From positions 1 through 43,138 of the forward strand of contig JACNKA010000074.1 of NCBI GenBank assembly GCA_014382285.1: a stretch of DNA of 43,138 bases. Direction: 5' to 3'. A program made the position numbers and the translations under genes. The stretch is from Nitrospinota bacterium (GTDB taxonomy: Bacteria > Nitrospinota > Nitrospinia > Nitrospinales > VA-1). The notes below the pieces were generated by a model. It saw only the letters and a program-made list of their open reading frames with translations. It did no database searches and was not told the origin of the DNA. Shown one piece after another: positions 25,760 to 34,453 of this stretch; within the stretch, counting starts at the first letter, position 1; the number at the start of each line of letters is the position of its first letter.

Positions 25760-26590
25760 ATGTTTAACAATGATCTTGAAAAACTGGCCTGCGCGGCAGA
25801 AAAGAAAATTAAGAGCATGAACCGTTTTTCTCCGGGGTATCTGGCTATGTCTGCTTTGGCTGGGGCTTACCTGGGTTTCGGAATTGTTTTAATTTTTTCA
25901 GTGGGTGCTCCCCTCGCAGGAACGCAGTTTGCACCTTTTATGAAGCTGATTATGGGGGCCAGCTTTGGTGTGGCCTTGAGCCTGGTTGTCTTTTCAGGAT
26001 CGGAACTGTTCACCGGCAATAATATGATTTTTGCCGTTGGCAAACTGAAAAACCGGGTAGGTTTCAGCGCTATACTCAAATTGTTCGCGTTGTGCTTTAT
26101 TGGTAACCTTCTGGGCTCTGTGTTTTTTGCCTGGTTGGTGGTGCAGGGGGGAAGCCTGTCTGCGGAAGCTCAAGCCTTGATTGTCAAAGTAGCAGGAGCG
26201 AAAATGGCTCTCGGTGCGAAGGAAGCTTTTTTCAGAGGAATTTTGTGCAACTGGCTGGTATGTTTGGCGGTGTGGATTGCAAACCGAAACGGGGATGAAA
26301 CGGCCAAACTGATAATGATATTCTGGTGTTTATTTGCTTTTATTGGAAGCGGGTACGAGCACAGTATTGCTAATCAGTCTTTGATGAGTTTGGCGTTATT
26401 GGTTCCGCATGGGCCGGAAGTATCGCTGGCAGGTTTCTTCCACAATCAGGTTTTTGTGACTCTTGGGAACATGGTGGGTGGCGGAGTGATGGTGGGAATG
26501 GTTTATGTGTTTGCTTCTACAGGGCCGCTTTCCCCAAGTGAAGACGTTCAATGGCAGAAGTTGGAGCCGGTTGAACATAAAGACGGTTGA
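25760..26590 (+). CDS. nirC: Formate/nitrite transporter family channel (NirC-like)
   Basis: 276 aa with six hydrophobic segments and FNT signatures: FSGSELFTGNNM (TM2b loop), an N-terminal amphipathic lead, and a C-terminal half with GYEHSIANQSL and a conserved FxHN-type segment (GFFHNQVFVTLGNMVGG). AAAGGAGG lies ahead of the ATG. Located 28 bp behind nirA, it very likely moves nitrite across the inner membrane for assimilation. Formate (FocA-type) selectivity cannot be ruled out by sequence alone. Confidence 0.9.
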   Translation: MFNNDLEKLACAAEKKIKSMNRFSPGYLAMSALAGAYLGFGIVLIFSVGAPLAGTQFAPFMKLIMGASFGVALSLVVFSGSELFTGNNMIFAVGKLKNRVGFSAILKLFALCFIGNLLGSVFFAWLVVQGGSLSAEAQALIVKVAGAKMALGAKEAFFRGILCNWLVCLAVWIANRNGDETAKLIMIFWCLFAFIGSGYEHSIANQSLMSLALLVPHGPEVSLAGFFHNQVFVTLGNMVGGGVMVGMVYVFASTGPLSPSEDVQWQKLEPVEHKDG

Positions 26591-26600
26591 TAGAAGCTTG

Positions 26601-26628
26601 TTCGGTCCGGGGAAATTTCCAGTATAAT
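26601..26628 (+). promoter_or_regulatory. Promoter for the HTH/MBL gene
   Basis: Perfect -10 TATAAT (26623-26628) with a weak TTCGGT 16 bp upstream, 21 bp before the ATG at 26650 and overlapping the end of the nitrite channel gene's spacer. It suggests separate transcription of the next gene. Confidence 0.4.
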
Positions 26629-26649
26629 GCCCCTGAAAAAAGGAGCGGT

Positions 26650-27483
26650 ATGTCAGGAACCCTGGAAGATGAATTAGGCGATGTGCTGGAAAAGGCCAGA
26701 GACGGCAAAAGCTGGTCTCAGTCTGACCTGGCTCGTGTCTCCGGGGTTGGTGTGGGTGACATTTCCCGTATAGAGCGCTATGAGTTTGTTCCTGATGAGA
26801 GTGTTTTAAAAAACCTTGCCGAAGTTTTGGACTTGCACGCGCCATCGTTGATCGCAGTCGCGAAAGGAACCTGGGCTCCAAAACCGATAGAACCAGACCC
26901 CGCGCCTTTTGACACAGTTTGTCTGGATGTGTTTGTCGGAACCTATCCTGTCAAATGTTATCTGGTAATTTGCCGGGCGACCCAAACCTCTGCGGTGATT
27001 GATACGGGAGGAAATCCAGAGGCGATCATTAAGAAAGCCAAAGAGCTGAATATTCAACCGGAAAAAATCCTTTTAACCCACGCGCACTTTGATCACGCCG
27101 GGGGACTGGAACTTCTTGATAAAACCTATAGCTGCCCCGCCTGGATTGACGAAAAAGAACCCCGCCCCTCTGGTAGCCATGACTTTAAATTTTTGCAGGA
27201 TGGGGAATCCATAAAGCTGGGGAATTTAAATATAGAAATTCTTTTCACACCGGGTCACACAGCTGGCGGAGTTTCTTATAAAATCCACGACTCAGTTTTT
27301 TCCGGTGATTGCATATTTGCCGGTTCCATGGGGCGCGCCAATTCTTCATGGTCGAGCTTGTATAATTCTATCACGCAAAAACTTTTAACCCTGCCAGACC
27401 ACACACGCCTTTTCCCCGGTCACGGCCCTGCCACCACCGTTGGCGAAGAAAAATTCAACAACCCCTTTTTCTCCCACCGCTAG
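26650..27483 (+). CDS. XRE-type HTH fused to a metallo-beta-lactamase hydrolase domain
   Basis: 277 aa from ATG 26650, chosen for AGGAG 4 nt upstream; the open frame continues 5' through the promoter. Residues about 10-70 form a Cro/C1-type HTH (QSDLARVSGVGVGDISRIER). Residues 90-277 form a glyoxalase-II-like MBL domain with the metal motifs THAHFDHAGG, GHTAGG and GDCIF and a final GHGPATTVGEEK. The enzyme half predicts hydrolysis of a thioester or similar; the DNA-binding half suggests substrate-responsive regulation or self-regulation. The fusion is uncommon. The gene follows nirC directly, but no functional link is visible. Confidence 0.85.
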   Translation: MSGTLEDELGDVLEKARDGKSWSQSDLARVSGVGVGDISRIERYEFVPDESVLKNLAEVLDLHAPSLIAVAKGTWAPKPIEPDPAPFDTVCLDVFVGTYPVKCYLVICRATQTSAVIDTGGNPEAIIKKAKELNIQPEKILLTHAHFDHAGGLELLDKTYSCPAWIDEKEPRPSGSHDFKFLQDGESIKLGNLNIEILFTPGHTAGGVSYKIHDSVFSGDCIFAGSMGRANSSWSSLYNSITQKLLTLPDHTRLFPGHGPATTVGEEKFNNPFFSHR

Positions 27484-27494
27484 CCCACTCGGCG

Positions 27495-27560
27495 TACCCC
27501 TTCGGGGCATGAAACAAGCGAAAGGGATATCACATGCTGCCGACTGCAATGGCTTTATTC
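27495..27560 (+). repeat. Dispersed degenerate repeat, copy 1
   Basis: Core CCCCTTCGGGGCATGAA, then GGGATATCAC and GACTGCAATGGCTTTA. The same ordered blocks occur, inverted, at 31925-32010, with weaker copies at 32540-32620 and 37254-37275. Confidence 0.55.
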
Positions 27561-27608
27561 AGCTAACAAAAAATTATCTCGGTTGAATAAAACATCAAAA
27601 CAAACGAA

Positions 27609-27701
27609 CGTCATCGCGAGCCGTTGAAAACGGCGTGGCGATCCAGGTGTTTGCATTTTGAGGCTCAGAACCTGGATTGCTTCACTACGTTCGCAATGAC
27701 G
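27609..27701. repeat. Long imperfect inverted repeat (palindromic intergenic element)
   Basis: The left arm begins CGTCATCGCGAG and includes GGCGATCCAGG; the right arm has CCTGGATTGC and ends CGCAATGACG. Transcribed, it would fold into a long hairpin with a loop near 27650. It resembles the many GTCATTGCGAG-type palindromes dispersed in bacterial genomes. Confidence 0.6.
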
Positions 27702-27845
27702 GGCATAGGATGGTCTGCTCGTGACTCAGCGATTAGCGACTCATTAAGCCGAGCTAACCGACTGGATGCAATTTAAATACATTGCCGTCTACCAGCGGAT
27801 GTACTCCGCAGTTGCGTTCCGGCCAGTTGGGGGTATATTTCAGGT

Positions 27846-29372
27846 ATGGACCCTGAAAAAGTCAACTATCACTATTGTGACGATCTTTCCACCAATCCCT
27901 GGCCTGAGGGAACACGGGTTCTTGTGACCGGGGCCGCCGGATATGTGGCACGCAGATTGATTCCTGAACTGGTATCAAGAGGTTATATCGTCCGGTGCAT
28001 GTACAGGAATAACAGTTGTCCGCCACTTTTGACGCATCCTCGCGTCGAGCATGTCTATGCAGATTGTCTGAGCATGGAAGAACTGCTGCCCGCCTTGCAG
28101 GATGTTGATTATGCCTATTACCTGATTCACAGCATGAGGTTGAAGAAAGAAGAGTTTCTGGTTAATGACCAGAAGGCCGCGAAAAATTTTCGCGAATCGG
28201 CTGAGCATCATGGCGTGAAGCGGATCATTTATCTGGGTGGACTGGGAGAAAAAAATGACCGCATGTCCCCGCACCTGAGAAGTAGAAGAGAGGTTGGAAA
28301 TATATTGTCACAAGGTCCTATCCCGGTTATTCGGGTTCGGGCGGCTATCATCCTTGGTACCGGAAGCGCATCCTATGAATTGATGAAGTCGCTGACCTTG
28401 AATAACCGTTTCATTCCATTCTTGCCGGAATTCAATTCTGCGTGTCAGCCGGTCGCGATTCGGGATGTCATCAAGTACCTGGTAGGTGTTATGGAAACTC
28501 CGGGTTTGGGGACACGTGTTTTCCCGATCGGTGGTAAGGATGTTCTGACTTATAAGGAAATGATTTTACGTTTTGCCAAAATAATTAAGCGTCGTGTACA
28601 TTTTATTGATGTTTCGTGGATGCCCCTCCCTGTTGACGGAATGTGCCGACTTTATGCTTACTGGCTTCATTGTTTTATTTCCATACCCGTAAACATCACG
28701 CACCTTTTATTGAACAGCCTTAAAACCGATGTGGTGTGCGGAGATAGTGACATTTCTGCAATCCTTCCCTTTGAACCGTTGGACTTTGTGACCGCTGTAA
28801 AATGGGCTCAGGAAAAAGAAAAACGTTCGATGGTATTTTCGCATTGGAGTGATGTTCCTCCTGAAAACATGAGTGATCTTTTGCCCTTATGCGAGTTTGA
28901 GTCTTCCGAGTTTATCATTGAAGAACATGGCATAGATATTCCTGCGACTCCAGAGCAGGTGTTCCCGGTGATCTGCCAGATCGGCGGCAAGCATGGCTGG
29001 AACCATGCCAACATCCTCTGGGAAATTCGCGGCCTGATTGACCGGTTTCTCGGTGGAGTGGGGTTGCACAGGGGAAGGAGAGACCCCGCCCACCTCCGCG
29101 TTGGGGACTCGGTGGATTTCTGGCGAGTGGAAAAGCTGGAAGCCAATCGCGAACTACTATTGAGAGCAGAAATGATCACCCCTGGCCTGTCCTGGCTCCA
29201 GTTCCAACTCGATCAGGATCAGAATGGGGGAACCCACTTGACGTTGCGGGCACATTTTATTCCCAAACCTTTTTGGGGAAAACTTTATTGGTTGGTTTTA
29301 TCAAACTTTCACTCTTATATATTCAAAGGCATGCTGGAATTTTTTAGAGAAAAGAGTTTGCAAATATCCTAG
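27846..29372 (+). CDS. SDR/NmrA-type NAD(P)-binding protein fused to DUF2867
   Basis: 508 aa. The N-terminal half is an atypical SDR with VTGAAGYVARRLIPEL at about 26-41 and IYLGGLGE in place of the classical active-site segment. The C-terminal half (about 355-508) matches DUF2867 (GKHGWNHANILWEIRGL, then GDSVDFWRVEKLE). The family is common but the substrate is unknown. It precedes an FAD oxidoreductase by 11 bp and an FG-GAP lipoprotein on the same strand, forming a likely operon. A lipid or quinone-related reduction is possible in view of the geranylgeranyl-reductase-type neighbour (inference). Confidence 0.82.
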   Translation: MDPEKVNYHYCDDLSTNPWPEGTRVLVTGAAGYVARRLIPELVSRGYIVRCMYRNNSCPPLLTHPRVEHVYADCLSMEELLPALQDVDYAYYLIHSMRLKKEEFLVNDQKAAKNFRESAEHHGVKRIIYLGGLGEKNDRMSPHLRSRREVGNILSQGPIPVIRVRAAIILGTGSASYELMKSLTLNNRFIPFLPEFNSACQPVAIRDVIKYLVGVMETPGLGTRVFPIGGKDVLTYKEMILRFAKIIKRRVHFIDVSWMPLPVDGMCRLYAYWLHCFISIPVNITHLLLNSLKTDVVCGDSDISAILPFEPLDFVTAVKWAQEKEKRSMVFSHWSDVPPENMSDLLPLCEFESSEFIIEEHGIDIPATPEQVFPVICQIGGKHGWNHANILWEIRGLIDRFLGGVGLHRGRRDPAHLRVGDSVDFWRVEKLEANRELLLRAEMITPGLSWLQFQLDQDQNGGTHLTLRAHFIPKPFWGKLYWLVLSNFHSYIFKGMLEFFREKSLQIS

Positions 29373-29383
29373 AGAGGGGCCTT

Positions 29384-30670
29384 ATGTTTATTAATGATGG
29401 CGATACGGTTTGTGTTGTTGGCGGAGGCCCCGGTGGCTCGGCCTGCGCCATGACTCTCTTAAGGGAAGCCAGACGGCTGGGCAGGAAGATAAATGTAGTG
29501 TTGCTCGAGCATAAACATTTTGTTGAGCACCGCCACTACAACCAGTGCATTGGTGTGCTCTCTCCCCCTTTCGAGAGTGTTCTTAAGAATGAACTGGATC
29601 TGACTTTACCTGAAAACCTGGTGCTCAATGAAATTGAAGGTTATCGCCTGCATTCTGATTTGTTGAGCCTGGACTTGATCGGGGAAGAGTCGGGGCGGTC
29701 GGTTTCTGTGGCGCGTTCCAAATTTGATGCCTTCATGCTGGAGGAGGCCCAAAAGGCGGGCGCTCAAGTGGTTCACAACCGTATGACATCGATTGAAGTC
29801 AACCCTGACGGAGTGCTTGTTTATAGTGAGGGAGAAAATATCAAGAGTGCGGTCGTGGTGGGGGCTTTTGGACTCGATGATGGAACATGCAGAATCTTTG
29901 AACAGGGCACCCCATACCGGCAACCGGATTTTCTGAATACGGTGATTGCGCGTCTCTACCCAGGAAAAGAATTCATGCAAAGCATGGGTTTCATTGTCCA
30001 CGCTTTTCTGCTTTCCCACCCCGGTCTGGAGTTTGGAGCCATCACCCCCAAGGGAGACCATATTTCCATCAATATTGCGGGCCGCAGGGTTTCATCAAGT
30101 GTCATGATGGAGTTTCTGCGTTCGGTTCCGGTGCAACGCTTTCTTCCCCCTCACCAAAGGCGCGAAAAACCGCTCAACTATTTTAAAGGCAGGTTTCCCA
30201 TTGCCCCGGCCAGCAATTTATTTGGCGACCGTTATGTAATGATTGGTGACTCAGCGGGACTCATGCGGCCTTTCAAGGGCAAGGGCATTAACACAGCCAT
30301 CAATACCGGCATTTATTCAGCCCGTTCCATCATGCGGTATGGAGTTTCTAAAAAAGCGTTTGCTGAAAACTTTTATCAGGACTGCCGCGAACTGACCGAA
30401 GATCTCCCTTATGGACGCGTCGTACGGGTCTTGACCAACATGGCAACAAGGTTCAAGTTCATGGATCATATGATTGCGGTGGCGGCAGAAAGGCCCGACT
30501 TTATGAAGGCCATGTTCAGCAGTGTTTCCGGGCACGATCCCTATAAAAAGATCATAATGGAGTCTGCGAGTCTGCCTCTGGCTTTCACGTTTGCGCAAAA
30601 GATTCTTGGACATTTTTTGTTACGCCAAGAGGCACATCTCCCCGTAAAAAGCACCAGTCCGGCTATGTGA
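29384..30670 (+). CDS. FAD-dependent oxidoreductase, geranylgeranyl-reductase-like
   Basis: 428 aa; GAGAGGGG ahead of ATG. FAD-binding GxGxxG loop VVGGGPGGSACAMTL near residue 11, a second FAD motif GDSAGLMRPFKGKGINTAI near 286, and a middle substrate domain, as in the UbiH/geranylgeranyl reductase superfamily. It would reduce or hydroxylate an isoprenoid or aromatic substrate using NAD(P)H or ferredoxin. It lies 11 bp downstream of the SDR-DUF2867 gene. The substrate is not recognisable. Confidence 0.85.
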   Translation: MFINDGDTVCVVGGGPGGSACAMTLLREARRLGRKINVVLLEHKHFVEHRHYNQCIGVLSPPFESVLKNELDLTLPENLVLNEIEGYRLHSDLLSLDLIGEESGRSVSVARSKFDAFMLEEAQKAGAQVVHNRMTSIEVNPDGVLVYSEGENIKSAVVVGAFGLDDGTCRIFEQGTPYRQPDFLNTVIARLYPGKEFMQSMGFIVHAFLLSHPGLEFGAITPKGDHISINIAGRRVSSSVMMEFLRSVPVQRFLPPHQRREKPLNYFKGRFPIAPASNLFGDRYVMIGDSAGLMRPFKGKGINTAINTGIYSARSIMRYGVSKKAFAENFYQDCRELTEDLPYGRVVRVLTNMATRFKFMDHMIAVAAERPDFMKAMFSSVSGHDPYKKIIMESASLPLAFTFAQKILGHFLLRQEAHLPVKSTSPAM

Positions 30671-30723
30671 TATTGTGTCCCCAAGGTTCCTGTGATAGGC
30701 TTCTTTTTTTCCAATGGAGTTCC

Positions 30724-31893
30724 ATGAAAAGACATTATTCAATAATTGCGTTCCTGATGGTTTTTGTCCTGCTGGGTTGTCCTCCGTCGCAGAAAGCCCG
30801 GAAAAAAATGCCACACATTTTTGCTCTGAGCTATTCCATGGATACGGGAAAAGAACCTTCTTTTCTCATTACCGACGATTTTAACCGCGACAAAATTCCG
30901 GATCTGGTCGTGGTCAATAGCGGAAGTCATTCCTTTTCGTTTTTTAAGGGACTCGGCGATGGAACTTTCCGAGATCAGCTTGTTTATCAGACGGGCAGAG
31001 ACCCCATTTGTCTGGTTTCGGGAGATTTTAATGATGACGGTTACACGGACATTGCTGAACTCAACTATGCCGACCAGTCCATCCAGGTATTTTTGAATAC
31101 CCGACTGGGCAGTTTTCAGAGAACAGCCCAGCTTCTTAAGCCCGGTAAAATCCCCATCAACATGGCATCCGGAGATTTTAATGCTGACGGGAAACTTGAT
31201 CTGGTTGTCACCCTGCGTTTTTCAAATGTGGCTGTGATACTGGGTAAAGGCAATGGATTTTTTTTAGAACCTTATATCATGGATGTTAAGGGCCAGCCCA
31301 CTGCGGTTGTGGTCGGCGATTACGATCAGGATGGCAAAACCGATGTTGCAGTGGCCCTGGCGGGCAATGGCAATAAGGGTGTTCAGGTTCTATGGGGCAA
31401 GGGCGATGGTAAATTTGAAGGTTCAAAAGCCTTTAAAGGTGGCAAACAGCCTCTCTCTCTTGTCAGCCTGGATGTGAACAATGATGGATTGATGGAGTTT
31501 GTGACTTCCAGCAACTCTTTGCATGCTCTGACCACGCTCATAAACAACGGCGACAAAACCTTTAACTCCTTGCCAGATTTTGCCTCGGGAAACTTCCCAA
31601 AGTTTGTTGTGGCGGCCGATTTTACCGGCGATGGTTTTCAGGATATTGCGGTCTCCAATTCCACCGATGACCAGATCAGCGTTTCACTAGGTAGAGGCGA
31701 CGGAACCTTCACCTACCCGCCTATTTATCACCGTGTCAACGAACATCCCCAAGGCATGGCGGTGGCAGATTTTAATGGCGATGGTTTGCTCGATATTGCT
31801 GTTTCCAGCCGGGATAAAAACCTCATCGACATCCTCAGCAAGAAAAACATGATCAATCCCAAACCCGACCTTCCAAAACCCAAATTGCCTTAA
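30724..31893 (+). CDS. FG-GAP/VCBS-repeat lipoprotein
   Basis: 389 aa from ATG 30724 (GGAG 4 nt upstream). Lipobox VLLGC near residue 19, so probably an exported lipoprotein. The rest is a beta-propeller of about seven FG-GAP/VCBS blades with Ca-binding loops of the type DFNxDGxxD (DFNDDGYTD, DFNADGKLD, DYDQDGKTD, DVNNDGLME, DFTGDGFQD, DFNGDGLLD). It closes with a Lys/Pro-rich tail. Likely extracytoplasmic adhesion or scaffold; ligand unknown. It follows the flavoprotein by about 55 bp. Confidence 0.88.
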   Translation: MKRHYSIIAFLMVFVLLGCPPSQKARKKMPHIFALSYSMDTGKEPSFLITDDFNRDKIPDLVVVNSGSHSFSFFKGLGDGTFRDQLVYQTGRDPICLVSGDFNDDGYTDIAELNYADQSIQVFLNTRLGSFQRTAQLLKPGKIPINMASGDFNADGKLDLVVTLRFSNVAVILGKGNGFFLEPYIMDVKGQPTAVVVGDYDQDGKTDVAVALAGNGNKGVQVLWGKGDGKFEGSKAFKGGKQPLSLVSLDVNNDGLMEFVTSSNSLHALTTLINNGDKTFNSLPDFASGNFPKFVVAADFTGDGFQDIAVSNSTDDQISVSLGRGDGTFTYPPIYHRVNEHPQGMAVADFNGDGLLDIAVSSRDKNLIDILSKKNMINPKPDLPKPKLP

Positions 31894-31924
31894 CCTGAAA
31901 TATTGTGTCTGCTAACCGCAAGGG

Positions 31925-32010
31925 TAAAGCGATTGCAGTCAAGTAGCGACTTCGTGATATCCCCAACATTAGCTTCAGGCCCCGAAAGGGTAGAAGGGGT
32001 AGACCCCTTT
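31925..32010 (-). repeat. Dispersed degenerate repeat, copy 2 (inverted)
   Basis: On the minus strand it reads AAAGGGGTCTACC, then CCCTTTCGGGGCCTGAA, GGGGATATCACG and GACTGCAATCGCTTTA, matching copies 1 and 3 block for block. With copy 3 it flanks the NTF2-like gene as an inverted pair. It also contains the hairpin AAGGGG-TAGA-CCCCTT. Confidence 0.55.
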
Positions 32011-32060
32011 ACTTTCATGGTAAGACTGACGAGGAACAACGCCGTCAGTATGAAATATAA

Positions 32061-32465
32061 TCACCCTGCCAAGTAGGACAACAGATCTGTCTGATGAGCG
32101 ACTACCTTCCAAGCAGCACCCTCTTTGCGAAAGACCGTCGATGAACGAATGTCAACTTTTTCAGCCTGACCCGCCACTTCATTTCCACCACTCTCCACGC
32201 AAGTGATCAGCGCCATGTCTGTTCCGACAACTGTATTCAACTGTTTCGGATTTACACAACCACCAAGCTTCAGCGCACCGACATTCTCCCACATCGCTTC
32301 GATCTTCTCCCAGCCGAGCAGATAGAGTCCATCGGGTCCCATATAACTGCTATCATCCGTATGCGACCACGCATCTTTCATTGGCTCAGCATCGCCGGTA
32401 AACAGTAAATTTAACGCTTCATAAAAACCTGAAACTGCTGCTTCAACATCTGCTTCTTTTGTCAT
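32061..32465 (-). CDS. SnoaL/NTF2-like small protein
   Basis: 134 aa, GGAGGG 6 nt upstream of the ATG. Typical SnoaL/DUF4440 pattern: an N-terminal helix with VEAAVSGFYEALN, a WSHTDDSSYMGPDG segment and the C-terminal FRKEGAAWKVVAHQTD strands. It forms a cone-shaped cavity fold used for ligand binding, isomerases or unknown roles. It is isolated, framed by inverted copies of the dispersed repeat. No specific function can be assigned. Confidence 0.83.
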   Translation of the reverse strand: MTKEADVEAAVSGFYEALNLLFTGDAEPMKDAWSHTDDSSYMGPDGLYLLGWEKIEAMWENVGALKLGGCVNPKQLNTVVGTDMALITCVESGGNEVAGQAEKVDIRSSTVFRKEGAAWKVVAHQTDLLSYLAG

Positions 32466-32539
32466 AATAACCCTCCTTGTGATTTGCGGACTTTCAATAG
32501 CTTCGAATGCTCACACTCTAACACAAGGTTTGCCCCCCC

Positions 32540-32620
32540 CCAAAGGGGTCTACCTCTTCTGGATTTAGCCCTTCGGGGCACGAATGCTGATGAAGAGGGT
32601 ATCGCGGCTTCGTCGCTGTC
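32540..32620 (+). repeat. Dispersed degenerate repeat, copy 3
   Basis: Starts AAAGGGGTCTACC, has CCCTTCGGGGCACGAA, then GGGTATCGCGGCTTCGTCGC. Inverse orientation to copy 2, on the other side of the NTF2-like gene. No coding gene in 32466-32689. Confidence 0.5.
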
Positions 32621-32689
32621 TTTCCTCTGTGGTTCAAAAGATTATCGGGGTTACTTCGAGTCCAGCGTCACGCTGGCACCGAGTGGGGG

Positions 32690-34453
32690 TTATATAGCTA
32701 CGGGGGAGACAGGTTGCAGGTGGCCTTCGGGGTAGACGTATAAAATTTCTTCGGGTGCGATCAATTGCGCGACTTGCAAAACATTTTGATAGCCTTGCAG
32801 GTGGTTGTTGGCAACCGGAACTAAAATGAAGTCGTAGTGTTCGTATCGGAGTTTTTCTATCAAGTCGGCGGAAATTGATTCGGCTGAAAAGAAGCCTGAG
32901 CCGTAGGAATAGATTTGATTCAACCCATCCATGTCTTCCATATCTTTGGCGGAAACATCTTGTCCCAACAGATCGACCTGAGCCTTGCTGTCTAAATTCT
33001 CAAGGATCAGACGGATCATCCAGTTCCTGACATTTCTGAGCACAAGAATTTTGGACCCATCAGGAATTGTTTTGAAAGAAGAGTTGGCGTTGTTTGAAAA
33101 AGTTTTCGATTGCACATGCTCTTTTCCCATATCAAAAGCCGATAGAGCCTTGTTAAAGTTTGTCTGGATTTCCTCAGCAGGATAATGCGGGTATTGGACC
33201 ACAACCTGGCCGTTGCCATCGAACCCTTCCCAGTCTGTCGAGGAGGACAGGAGAGATTCCTCTACGCAGGAGTTATAAAAATCGGTTCCCGGCTGAGGAG
33301 TATTGATAGAAACCTGAATTTCATCGAGCCATCCTTTAGAAGCCATTTCATAAACCAGATCGACTGTTTTCTGGTCTTCTTCCCGACTGGAGCCAAGCCC
33401 GCCGATACTGATGGTTCCATAAAACAACATGCCCAGGCTTTTACCAAACTTAACCATGGAACGAAGCTTGTTCAGGTCGTGTTTTTTACCCAGGGTCATT
33501 TTTTCTGCGACTTGGTCACTGCCGGTCTCAATCCCGAAACGGATTTTGTAATATCCTGCGGCGCGCATTTCTTCCAGAGCTTCTTCATCCAGAGATGCGT
33601 ATTCGCACATGGCTTCGTATTTGAGGTGGTCCAGCCCGGCAGAGCGAATGGTTTTGGCAAGGGAGATATTGAAACTTCTTTTGATATTGTGGACTTCTTC
33701 ATCGAAGAACACGCCTTCCATTTCCGGATATTTCTCGTGCAGGGTGCGGATTTCTTCAACAACGTTGTCAACGTTTCTCGGCCGCCAGTTCAGCTCATCA
33801 TAGTAGAGAGTGGCCGCAGCACAGAAATTACAACGGCGTGGGCAACCTCTTGATCCGTACATTTGAATTTGTTTGTAGCGGCAGTTGGGCTCATGGTAAT
33901 CGATGCGACTGACATCATCATCTTCAGGAAAAGGCAGAGCGTTGATGTCGATCAGTTCGCCTCTGGCATTCGGGTGAACGCCGGCAAGTTTTCGGGAGTC
34001 TTTCCCTGCGATCAGATCAAGAACTGTAAATTCATATTCACCGATGCAAACGTGGTCTGCGACTTTCTGGATATCTTCCGGGTGAGCCATAGGGTGTTGC
34101 CCGGTGAATATCAGTTTCGTCCCAAAAGTTTCCTTGAGCGCGGAGGCCAGACGAAGGTCTTCACGGATTGTGCGTGTTGAGCTTTCCATGATGAGCCAGT
34201 CGGGTTTTTCTGCACTGGCATGTTTGAAATAAGTTTCAAAATCCCAGCCATTGAGCACACCATCCATGAATTTTACGTGATGGTTGGTTTCCCGTTTTAA
34301 AAGGGAAGAGGTGTAGGCCAGTTCCCAGGGGTAATACCCGCAGTTGGTGAAGTTCTTCACACCCAGAGACCAGCGCGAAGGCACATGGACCATGTGATAC
34401 CCATCCCGGTCGACCCCTACAGAATTGGCGACAATGATGTTCATGGTTTTCAT
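32690..34453 (-). CDS. Radical SAM protein with N-terminal B12-type domain and C-terminal Rossmann extension (paralogue A)
   Basis: 587 aa. N-terminal region (about 1-170) has the cobalamin-binding-like fold of BchE-type radical SAM enzymes but no DxHxxG cobalamin His motif. The radical SAM core carries RGCPRRCNFC, i.e. CxxxCxxC near residues 206-213, and DEEVHN and GIETGSD motifs. After about 430 the C-terminus has a Rossmann-like segment (KILVLRNVRNW, later YDFILVPVANNHLQGYQNV). The ATG overlaps the stop of the upstream small gene (TGATG). The close paralogue is 0.6 kb upstream in the same operon. The substrate is not known; methyl transfer or C-C chemistry on a lipid, tetrapyrrole or peptide are all possible. 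Confidence 0.85.
   Translation of the reverse strand: MKTMNIIVANSVGVDRDGYHMVHVPSRWSLGVKNFTNCGYYPWELAYTSSLLKRETNHHVKFMDGVLNGWDFETYFKHASAEKPDWLIMESSTRTIREDLRLASALKETFGTKLIFTGQHPMAHPEDIQKVADHVCIGEYEFTVLDLIAGKDSRKLAGVHPNARGELIDINALPFPEDDDVSRIDYHEPNCRYKQIQMYGSRGCPRRCNFCAAATLYYDELNWRPRNVDNVVEEIRTLHEKYPEMEGVFFDEEVHNIKRSFNISLAKTIRSAGLDHLKYEAMCEYASLDEEALEEMRAAGYYKIRFGIETGSDQVAEKMTLGKKHDLNKLRSMVKFGKSLGMLFYGTISIGGLGSSREEDQKTVDLVYEMASKGWLDEIQVSINTPQPGTDFYNSCVEESLLSSSTDWEGFDGNGQVVVQYPHYPAEEIQTNFNKALSAFDMGKEHVQSKTFSNNANSSFKTIPDGSKILVLRNVRNWMIRLILENLDSKAQVDLLGQDVSAKDMEDMDGLNQIYSYGSGFFSAESISADLIEKLRYEHYDFILVPVANNHLQGYQNVLQVAQLIAPEEILYVYPEGHLQPVSPVAI

Larger units (their letters stand above)
27484..27845. other. 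Repeat-rich intergenic region
   Basis: No gene. Contains one copy of the CCCTTCGGGGC dispersed repeat (27495-27560), a long imperfect inverted repeat (27609-27701), and near 27738-27753 a GACTCATTAAGCCGAG stretch that resembles part of the 36.9 kb tandem repeat. Confidence 0.6.

Noticed and set aside
27943-27959. TGGCACG-N4-TTGAT, a second sigma-54-like element
   Set aside because: It lies inside the SDR-DUF2867 coding sequence just after the start, has a poorer -12 and no suitable downstream gene start; likely chance.
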